A stretch of 21,416 bases of DNA from Flavobacterium sp. (GTDB taxonomy: Bacteria; Bacteroidota; Bacteroidia; Flavobacteriales; Flavobacteriaceae): contig NZ_JAGKWP010000042.1 of NCBI RefSeq assembly GCF_021151785.1, positions 1-21,416 on the forward strand, read 5' to 3'. Below the pieces are notes generated by a model. The model searched no databases and had not been told where the DNA came from. It worked only from the letters and a program-made list of their open reading frames with translations. Shown here in pieces: positions 15,793-21,416 of the stretch. A program made the translations under genes and the position numbers. How positions within the stretch are numbered: the first letter of the stretch is position 1; every line of letters starts with the position of its first letter.

Positions 15793-16698
15793 ATGAATGT
15801 CTTAATTACTGGAGCGACTGGATTGGTTGGTCAAGCATTAGTAGCTATTCTACTCAAAGAAGGCTACAAGGTTAACTATCTTTCTACTTCTAGAACTAAA
15901 CTAAGTAATCGGTTGAATTACAAAGGATTTTATTGGAATCCTGAAAAACTAGAAATTGATGAAGCTGCATTTAAGGATGTATCTGTAATCGTTCATTTGG
16001 CTGGAGCTTCTGTTTCTAAAAAATGGACGCCTGCATATAAAACAGAAATTTTACAAAGTAGAATACAAACTACTCGATTGCTTTTTGATACTTTAAGTCG
16101 AATTCCAAATCAGGTTCAACATATTGTTTCTGCTTCTGCTATTGGCGGGTATAAAAGTAGCTTTGATCGTATTTATCATGAGGAAGATGCTACAGAAGAG
16201 CCTTCTTTTTTAGGAGATGTTGTTCGGGCTTGGGAGCATGAAGTGGATGCTTTTGAAAAGTTACAAATTTCTGTAGCTAAAATTCGTATAGGGCTTGTTT
16301 TGTCTGCTCATGGAGGGGCTTTGGTTGAATTAATTAAGCCTATAAAATTAGGAGTAGGATCTCCTCTTGGTTCAGGAAAACAATATCAAAGTTGGATACA
16401 TATTGAGGATTTAGCTTCTATATTTTTATTTATTATACAAAATCAGGAGAAAGGCATTTATAATGGTGTGAGTCCACATCCAGTTACTAATTCAGAGTTA
16501 ACTAAAGCCATTGCTAAAGTTTTGAAAAAACCGTTTTTTTTTCCGAGAGTCCCTGTTTTTGTTCTAAAAACGCTCTTAGGAGAAATGCATGAGTTACTTA
16601 TTTCGAGCCAGCATGTAAGTTGTTTGAAATTACTCAATAAAGGATTTCAGTTTAAATATGCTTCACTTGAAAAAGCTTTGCAAAGTTTGGTGAAATAA
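15793..16698 (+). CDS. TIGR01777-type SDR epimerase-like protein (YfcH-like)
   Basis: A 301-residue extended short-chain dehydrogenase/reductase. The Rossmann motif is MNVLITGATGLVGQAL at the N-terminus, with HLAGASV and SASAIGGY (the serine/tyrosine active-site region; Tyr in GGYKSS) as expected for the TIGR01777 / SDR39U family. The C-terminal DUF1731-like segment reads LLISSQHVSCLKLLNKGF. It probably binds NAD(P), but the substrate of this family is unknown. In some species it is linked to cell-division control. I start it at the ATG 15793; a TTG seven codons upstream lies in the promoter -7 box. It is 73 bases after the DUF4442 gene and has its own promoter and terminator, so it is likely a separate unit. 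Confidence 0.9.
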   Translation: MNVLITGATGLVGQALVAILLKEGYKVNYLSTSRTKLSNRLNYKGFYWNPEKLEIDEAAFKDVSVIVHLAGASVSKKWTPAYKTEILQSRIQTTRLLFDTLSRIPNQVQHIVSASAIGGYKSSFDRIYHEEDATEEPSFLGDVVRAWEHEVDAFEKLQISVAKIRIGLVLSAHGGALVELIKPIKLGVGSPLGSGKQYQSWIHIEDLASIFLFIIQNQEKGIYNGVSPHPVTNSELTKAIAKVLKKPFFFPRVPVFVLKTLLGEMHELLISSQHVSCLKLLNKGFQFKYASLEKALQSLVK

Positions 16699-16732
16699 AA
16701 AAGTGCTATTCATTTGAATAGCACTTTTTTTT
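16697..16732 (+). terminator. Strong intrinsic terminator after the SDR gene
   Basis: AAGTGCTATTC (16701-16711) pairs with GAATAGCACTT (16716-16726) across a 4-base loop, extended by A/T flanks, and ends in a T8 run (16725-16732). It overlaps the last bases of the SDR stop codon and looks symmetric. Confidence 0.92.
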
Positions 16733-16828
16733 AATATTGTAATTAAGACGAAAAATGAAATAAGCTTAACGAGTCAAATTTACACTTAATAAAAGATAAT
16801 TTTCTTAAAATAATACTAAAATTTTGAC

Positions 16829-16841
16829 TGACAAACTGTCA
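16829..16841. promoter_or_regulatory. TGACA-N3-TGTCA dyad upstream of grpE
   Basis: TGACA (16829-16833) and TGTCA (16837-16841) form a perfect 5-bp dyad with an AAC spacer, just upstream of the -24/-12 promoter. Its centre is about 45 bases before the predicted transcription start. It is likely a regulator or activator binding site. Confidence 0.55.
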
Positions 16842-16852
16842 TTTTTAAAATA

Positions 16853-16870
16853 TTGGCAATACTTTTGCAA
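16853..16870 (+). promoter_or_regulatory. Sigma-54 type -24/-12 promoter of grpE-dnaJ
   Basis: TTGGCAATACTTTTGCAA has GG (16855-16856) and GC (16867-16868) separated by exactly 10 bases, the defining spacing of RpoN promoters. It matches TTGGCACGnnnnTTGCA except for AT in place of CG. Transcription would start near 16880, 19 bases before the grpE ATG. Confidence 0.65.
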
Positions 16871-16898
16871 ACTCTATTTACAAATAAAAATTAATAAT

Positions 16899-17438
16899 AT
16901 GAGCCAAGAAAATACAGAAAATTTAGATAAAGATACTACTTCAGAGGTAAATCAAGCAGAAACTGCCTCGGTAGAGCAATCCGAATTGTCAGTTGAAGAG
17001 CAATTACAGGAACAATTGGCACAAGAGAAAGATAAATTTCTTCGTTTGTTTGCCGAGTTTGAAAATTATAAAAAAAGAACAACCAAAGAACGAATTGAGT
17101 TATTTAAAACCGCTGGACAAGAAGTTTTACAAGCTATGTTGCCAGTTTTAGATGATTTTGATCGTGCTTGGAACCAAATTTCAACTTCTCAAGATGAAGC
17201 TTTGGTAAAAGGAGTTGAATTGATTCATGAAAAATTAAAATCTACTTTAACCTCAAAAGGCTTAGAGTTGGTCGATATAAAAGCGGGGGATGAATTTAAT
17301 GCCGATTATGCAGAGGCTATAACACAAATTCCTGCACCTTCAGAAGATTTGAAAGGTAAAATTGTTGACGTTATTGAAAAAGGCTATAAATTGGGAGATA
17401 AGATTATTCGTTTTCCAAAAGTGGTTATAGGAAATTAA
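16899..17438 (+). CDS. grpE: Nucleotide exchange factor GrpE
   Basis: A 179-residue co-chaperone that releases ADP from DnaK. An acidic, disordered N-terminus (to about 30) leads into the long dimeric coiled coil (LQEQLAQEKDKFLRLFAEFENYKKRT). The conserved four-helix and beta-wing region carries LPVLDDFDRAW and, near the C-terminus, VIEKGYKLGDKIIRFPKVVI, which resembles the GrpE signature. The start at 16899 was chosen over one 25 codons upstream because that one lies inside the promoter region. dnaJ follows after 57 bases, forming the operon; dnaK is not in the window, as is common in flavobacteria. The sigma-54 type promoter directly upstream is its likely control. Confidence 0.95.
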   Translation: MSQENTENLDKDTTSEVNQAETASVEQSELSVEEQLQEQLAQEKDKFLRLFAEFENYKKRTTKERIELFKTAGQEVLQAMLPVLDDFDRAWNQISTSQDEALVKGVELIHEKLKSTLTSKGLELVDIKAGDEFNADYAEAITQIPAPSEDLKGKIVDVIEKGYKLGDKIIRFPKVVIGN

Positions 17439-17495
17439 TTAAAAGTTGGTTTTTATAATTTTATTATTTAGAACCTACTTGAAGCAAGATATCAT

Positions 17496-18611
17496 ATGAA
17501 AAAAGATTTTTACGAAATATTAGGAATTAGTAAAGGTGCTTCTGCGGAAGAAATTAAAAAAGCCTATCGAAAGAAAGCTATTCAATATCATCCAGACAAA
17601 AATCCAGGAGACAAAGAGGCTGAGGAAAATTTTAAATTATGTGCAGAGGCTTATGAAGTATTGAGTGATCCAGATAAAAAGGCACGCTATGATCAGTATG
17701 GTCACGCCGCTTTTGAAGGTGGTGGTTATGGTGGTGGTCACCATATGAATATGGATGATATTTTTAGTCAGTTTGGAGATATTTTTGGAAGTGCTTTTGG
17801 AGGTGGTTTCGGAGGTGGATTTGGTGGCGGTGGTCAACGTCGAATGAAAGGGAGTAATCTTCGAATAAAAGTAAAATTGACTTTAGAGGAAATCGCTAAT
17901 GGCGTAGAGAAAAAAGTAAAAGTTAAACGTAAAGTTCAGGCTGCTGGAGTTACTTATAAAACCTGTAGTACTTGTAATGGTAGTGGGCAGGTGTTAAAAG
18001 TCACTAATACTATTTTAGGGAGAATGCAAACAGCAACCACTTGTCACGTTTGTCATGGTTCGGGTCAGATTATTGATTCAAAACCAGCTCATGCAGATGC
18101 ACAAGGAATGCTGACTGAAGAAGATACTGTATCTATTAAAATCCCTGCTGGTGTTGTTGATGGTATGCAATTGAAGGTCTCTGGTAAAGGAAATGATGCG
18201 CCTGGTAAAAACAGTATTCCTGGAGACTTAATTGTAGCTATTGAAGAAATTGAACACGAATTTTTGAAGCGTGAAGGAGAAAATCTTCATTATGATTTGT
18301 ACATTAGTTTTCCAGAAGCAGCACTTGGAGTAAGTAAAGAAATTGAAACGGTGAGTGGTAAAGTTCGAATTAAATTAGAAGAAGGCATTCAGTCTGGAAA
18401 AATTTTACGTTTAAAAGGCAAAGGTATTCCAAGTTTAAATTCATATGGACATGGTGATTTATTAGTTCATGTAAATGTGTGGACACCAAAGACATTGAAT
18501 AAAGAACAGAGACAATTTTTTGAGAAAATGATAACAGATGAAAACTTCATTCCTAATCCAGAAAAGTCTGAAAAATCATTTTTTGAAAAAGTTAAAGATA
18601 TGTTTTCATAA
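17496..18611 (+). CDS. dnaJ: Chaperone DnaJ with a reduced zinc domain
   Basis: A 371-residue Hsp40 that delivers substrates to DnaK and stimulates its ATPase. The J domain (about 1-70) has the HPD triad at 32-34. A Gly/Phe-rich linker follows (about 75-113). The zinc region has only two CxxCxGxG motifs, CSTCNGSG (157-164) and CHVCHGSG (183-190), instead of the usual four. They align with motifs 2 and 3 of E. coli DnaJ; the place of motif 4 reads AHADAQG (198-204) and motif 1 is missing, so one zinc site is predicted lost. Two beta-barrel C-terminal substrate domains follow (from about 210 to 340). It is 57 bases after grpE and is followed by two terminators. Confidence 0.95.
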   Translation: MKKDFYEILGISKGASAEEIKKAYRKKAIQYHPDKNPGDKEAEENFKLCAEAYEVLSDPDKKARYDQYGHAAFEGGGYGGGHHMNMDDIFSQFGDIFGSAFGGGFGGGFGGGGQRRMKGSNLRIKVKLTLEEIANGVEKKVKVKRKVQAAGVTYKTCSTCNGSGQVLKVTNTILGRMQTATTCHVCHGSGQIIDSKPAHADAQGMLTEEDTVSIKIPAGVVDGMQLKVSGKGNDAPGKNSIPGDLIVAIEEIEHEFLKREGENLHYDLYISFPEAALGVSKEIETVSGKVRIKLEEGIQSGKILRLKGKGIPSLNSYGHGDLLVHVNVWTPKTLNKEQRQFFEKMITDENFIPNPEKSEKSFFEKVKDMFS

Positions 18612-18637
18612 TTAAATAAAAATATATACATTTGAAC

Positions 18638-18669
18638 TTCACTTTTTTAGGAAAGTGAATTTTCTTTTT
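18638..18669 (+). terminator. First terminator after dnaJ
   Basis: TTCACTTT (18638-18645) pairs with AAAGTGAA (18652-18659) across a 6-base loop and is followed by a T-rich tract interrupted by one C (18660-18669). It is AT rich and so weaker than the second hairpin. Confidence 0.7.
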
Positions 18670-18682
18670 CATAGCAATTTTT

Positions 18683-18715
18683 CCCATCCCTTAGCAATAA
18701 TGGATGGGTTTTTTT
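18683..18715 (+). terminator. Second tandem terminator after dnaJ
   Basis: CCCATCC (18683-18689) pairs with GGATGGG (18702-18708), loop 12 bases, followed by seven T (18709-18715). It lies 24 bases after the first hairpin, so grpE-dnaJ readthrough into the ABC exporter is strongly guarded against. Confidence 0.82.
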
Positions 18716-18773
18716 ATTGTAACAAATTTCATAAATTGCATACTAATTAACTTTAAAACCAACAGTTAATCCT

Positions 18774-19706
18774 ATGAACAATATTTTAGAAGTAAAAAAT
18801 GTTGTGAAACAATATGGCGATTATACCGCATTAAATAGTGTGTCACTTCAAGTCCCTCAAGGCAGTATTTATGGCTTATTAGGCCCTAATGGTGCTGGGA
18901 AAACCTCTTTGATTCGAATTATCAATCAAATTACTTTGCCTGATTCAGGAGAGGTTTGGTTAGATGGAGAGCGATTACAGCCAGATCATGTTTCGATTAT
19001 AGGTTATATGCCAGAAGAGCGTGGGTTATATAAAACAATGAAAGTAGGAGAACAGTGTTTGTATTTGGCTCAATTGAAAGGGATGTCTAAAGTTGAGGCG
19101 AAAGCCCAGTTGAAATATTGGTTTGAAAAATTTGAAATTCAAGGTTGGTGGGATAAAAAAATCCAAGAGCTTTCTAAGGGAATGGCGCAAAAAGTTCAGT
19201 TCATAGTGACCGTATTGCACAAACCTAAATTATTGATTTTAGATGAGCCTTTTTCTGGATTTGATCCTGTTAATGCTAATTTAATCAAGGATGAAATTAT
19301 TGAATTAAATAAACAAGGGACTTCAATTATCTTTTCCACTCATAGAATGGAAAGTGTAGAAGAAATGTGTGATCACATTGCGTTGATACATAAGTCTAAT
19401 AAATTAATTGAAGGAAAATTATCAGAAGTAAAACGACAATACCGAACCAATACTTTTCAAATAGGTATTTTGACAGCTAATGTCGAAGGGTTAATGTATC
19501 AATTGTCTCAAAAATTTATTATAGGACAAACTAGTTTCAAGTCATTGAATGATGATTTAAAATTAGAAGTTCAATTAGGAACACATTCAACTAATGAATT
19601 ATTGCAAATCCTTTTCCAATTTGGACAAGTAACGCATTTTGCAGAAAAAATTCCTAGTGTGAATGACATTTTTATTCAAACCGTAAGTGGTGAATTAGCT
19701 ATTTAA
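18774..19706 (+). CDS. ABC transporter ATP-binding subunit, NatA-like exporter
   Basis: A 310-residue ATPase that would power the downstream permease. Walker A GPNGAGKT (37-44), the Q-loop region with GYMPEERGLY (77-86), the signature LSKGMAQK (133-140), Walker B LLILDEP (153-159) and the H-loop histidine at 190 (STHRME) are all present, so it should be active. The sequence after about residue 220 matches the C-terminal extension (DUF4162-like) of ABC-2 exporters of the NatA/YhaQ type. The permease starts 10 bases after its stop, so the pair is one operon. The substrate is unknown; Na+ export, as in B. subtilis NatAB, is only one possibility. A clear promoter was not found in the preceding 58 bases. 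Confidence 0.9.
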   Translation: MNNILEVKNVVKQYGDYTALNSVSLQVPQGSIYGLLGPNGAGKTSLIRIINQITLPDSGEVWLDGERLQPDHVSIIGYMPEERGLYKTMKVGEQCLYLAQLKGMSKVEAKAQLKYWFEKFEIQGWWDKKIQELSKGMAQKVQFIVTVLHKPKLLILDEPFSGFDPVNANLIKDEIIELNKQGTSIIFSTHRMESVEEMCDHIALIHKSNKLIEGKLSEVKRQYRTNTFQIGILTANVEGLMYQLSQKFIIGQTSFKSLNDDLKLEVQLGTHSTNELLQILFQFGQVTHFAEKIPSVNDIFIQTVSGELAI

Positions 19707-19716
19707 AAATCAGATT

Positions 19717-21015
19717 ATGAACAAATTAAGTTTAATTATACAGAGAGAGTTTTTTGCGAAAGTGCGTAACAAGTCATTTATAGTAATGACTTTTTTAAGT
19801 CCACTTTTGTTTGTTGGGATGGCTTTTTTAATTGGCTATTTGTCCAATATGAATAAAGATTCATTGACTAGAATTGCGGTTTATGATCAAATGGGCGTAC
19901 TCAAGAATCATTTTAAAAGTGATGCCCATACACAGTATGTGGATTTATCTAATTTACCATTCAAAACCGCTAAAGATACAGCAAGCGCAAGTTATGAAGG
20001 TTTATTATATGTTCCTAAAGTGGATCATATTCAAGAATTAAAAGAAAAGGTAGAATATATTTCAGAAGATAGTCCAAGTATAGAATTTATTTCTAAGATT
20101 GAAGAAGTAGTTGACTCGATGTTGACTCAAGAAAATTTTAAAGCTTCAGGAATAGACAGTAAAAAAATTGAAAGTGCACAAGTTACTTCTGAGTTGCAAT
20201 TATCAAAGTATTCAGGTGATGAAAGTTTGAAGGGATTAAATGAAATTAAAGTAGCCATTGGAGGCTTATTTGGCTATTTAATTATGATGTTTATTATTAT
20301 TTATGGCAATTTTGTTATGCGAAGTGTTATAGAAGAAAAAACGAATCGGATTATTGAGATTGTTATTTCCTCAGTGAAACCTTTTCAACTTATGATGGGG
20401 AAAATTATAGGTACTTCTTTAGCTGGAATTTTGCAGTTTTTAATTTGGGCTATTGTTGGTGGTGTTTTGTTTTTTATGGCTTCTTCTTATTTTGGAATGG
20501 AAGCCGGAGGCAGTGCCGGTCAAGTAGCTGAGGCTGCTAAACAAGCCGAACAACTAAATAGTTTCCAAAGCTATTTGTTAGAAATTCAAAATTTACCAAT
20601 AGCAACACTCATTATTTGTTTTGTTATTTATTTCATAGGGGGCTATTTCTTATACAGCTCATTTTATGCGGCTATTGGTGCCGCTGTAGATTCAGAAACA
20701 GATTCCCAGCAATTTTTATTACCGATTATTATGCCGTTGATGTTGGGTGTTTATATAGGATTTTTTACGGTAATTAATGATCCTCATGGAACGGTTGCTA
20801 CTGTATTTTCAATTATTCCATTGACTTCTCCTATAGTGATGTTAATGCGTATTCCTTTTGGTGTTCCAGCATGGCAATTGATTTTATCTATTGTTCTATT
20901 ATTTGCTACTTTTATGTTAGTGGTATGGGCTGCAGCTAAAATTTATCGAGTAGGTGTTTTAATGCATGGTAAGAAGCCAACTTGGAAAGAGTTAGTAAAA
21001 TGGTTGAAGTACTAA
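19717..21015 (+). CDS. ABC-2 type transporter permease, NatB-like
   Basis: A 432-residue membrane protein pairing with the ATPase upstream. MNKLSLIIQREFFAKVRNK is the cytoplasmic start typical of this ABC-2 (ABC2_membrane_3) family, followed by the first helix (about 20-42). A long extracytoplasmic loop (about 45-175) precedes five further hydrophobic stretches, including FVMRSVIEEKTNRIIEIVISSV, a conserved cytoplasmic loop that contacts the ATPase. The C-terminus, LVVWAAAKIYRVGVLM, fits the family. Six helices in all suit a dimeric or half-type exporter. The gene ends the operon; no clear hairpin terminator follows within 85 bases. Confidence 0.9.
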   Translation: MNKLSLIIQREFFAKVRNKSFIVMTFLSPLLFVGMAFLIGYLSNMNKDSLTRIAVYDQMGVLKNHFKSDAHTQYVDLSNLPFKTAKDTASASYEGLLYVPKVDHIQELKEKVEYISEDSPSIEFISKIEEVVDSMLTQENFKASGIDSKKIESAQVTSELQLSKYSGDESLKGLNEIKVAIGGLFGYLIMMFIIIYGNFVMRSVIEEKTNRIIEIVISSVKPFQLMMGKIIGTSLAGILQFLIWAIVGGVLFFMASSYFGMEAGGSAGQVAEAAKQAEQLNSFQSYLLEIQNLPIATLIICFVIYFIGGYFLYSSFYAAIGAAVDSETDSQQFLLPIIMPLMLGVYIGFFTVINDPHGTVATVFSIIPLTSPIVMLMRIPFGVPAWQLILSIVLLFATFMLVVWAAAKIYRVGVLMHGKKPTWKELVKWLKY

Positions 21016-21100
21016 TTTTTATTTATTATATAAAGTAATCTATTTTAGTCATTTATTTACTAATACAGATAATTGATTACACAACTCAGTTTTTATTTTT

Positions 21101-21416
21101 ATGGAAGTTTATTTTTTTATTTTGATTCCTTTTTTGATATTAGTTCCATTTTTAATTGGAAATTTGATGTTGAAAAAGGCAGCGATGAGACTAGATAGTA
21201 GTTCTCAGATTAAATATTCTGAAATAAGAAGAGAAATGTTAAAAAGGTTTTTTCCATTATTTTTGATTTTACCCATCATGCTTTTTGTAATTAGCCTTTT
21301 TACAACTGATGTAAATCAAGAGATTCTCTCTAAATTACCATCAGCTGTAATTCTCTATGTCATTTTTTACTACTACAGGATTAATTTATTGCGTTATAAA
21401 TCTAACAATTTTAGTC
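21101..21416 (+). CDS. Start of a small membrane protein, cut by the right edge
   Basis: An open frame from ATG 21101 runs 105 codons to the right edge without a stop. Three hydrophobic segments are visible at about residues 3-24, 50-68 and 78-93, with a charged cytoplasmic-looking stretch (KKAAMRLDSSS and EIRREMLKRF) between the first two. No family is recognised. It starts 85 bases after the NatB-like permease on the same strand and could be part of that operon or separate. TTG/TATTTTTA elements just before the ATG overlap the start codon, so they do not support a promoter there. The start is the first ATG, and the next one, at codon 23, cannot be excluded. Confidence 0.6.
   Translation, partial: MEVYFFILIPFLILVPFLIGNLMLKKAAMRLDSSSQIKYSEIRREMLKRFFPLFLILPIMLFVISLFTTDVNQEILSKLPSAVILYVIFYYYRINLLRYKSNNFS

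Overview
The window looks like chromosome of a low-GC member of the Bacteroidota, most likely Flavobacteriaceae (Flavobacterium or a close relative). The evidence is the AT-rich sequence, AnTTTG-type -7 promoter boxes (TAnnTTTG), A-rich rather than Shine-Dalgarno leaders, and typical flavobacterial families: a GH92 exo-mannosidase with a discoidin-like tail, a PadR/PspC/GIN-domain cluster, and a DnaJ with a reduced zinc domain. Nothing here is an insertion sequence, prophage, CRISPR array, tRNA or rRNA. It is mostly core genome with a few unusual small-scale features.

Layout, left to right. (1) 1-3927: a gene tail on the left edge, then, on the minus strand, gyrA followed by a secreted TPR protein, with a hairpin terminator between them and another after the TPR gene. 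(2) 4167-8491, plus strand: clpC, whose stop codon lies inside its own terminator, then an SOS-type translesion pair in the order umuC-umuD with overlapping frames. (3) 8524-15044, minus strand: PadR regulator and PspC membrane protein as one operon; a very small transcription-unit-like segment encoding a possible 24-residue amphipathic peptide; a GIN-domain secreted protein translationally coupled to a cytoplasmic protein of unknown function; and a GH92 glycosidase whose start codon is one arm of a 20-bp perfect inverted repeat. (4) 15258-16732, plus strand: a DUF4442 hotdog-like protein and a TIGR01777-type SDR epimerase with a strong terminator. (5) 16829-18715: grpE-dnaJ behind a sigma-54 type -24/-12 promoter with a TGACA-N3-TGTCA dyad, ending in two tandem terminators. 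(6) 18774-21015: a NatA/NatB-like ABC exporter pair, then the start of a small membrane protein cut by the right edge.

The protein-quality-control genes (clpC, grpE, dnaJ) and DNA-topology/repair genes (gyrA, umuC, umuD) are separate transcription units, not one pathway. The PadR-PspC-GIN group probably forms one envelope-stress-like module, and the small ORF between PspC and GIN is the least explained element of the window. No large novel system such as a defence island or biosynthetic cluster is visible. The most interesting signals are the small amphipathic ORF (12804-12878), the inverted repeat at the GH92 start (11351-11426), the sigma-54 promoter of grpE-dnaJ (16829-16870), and the DnaJ that has lost one of its two zinc sites.
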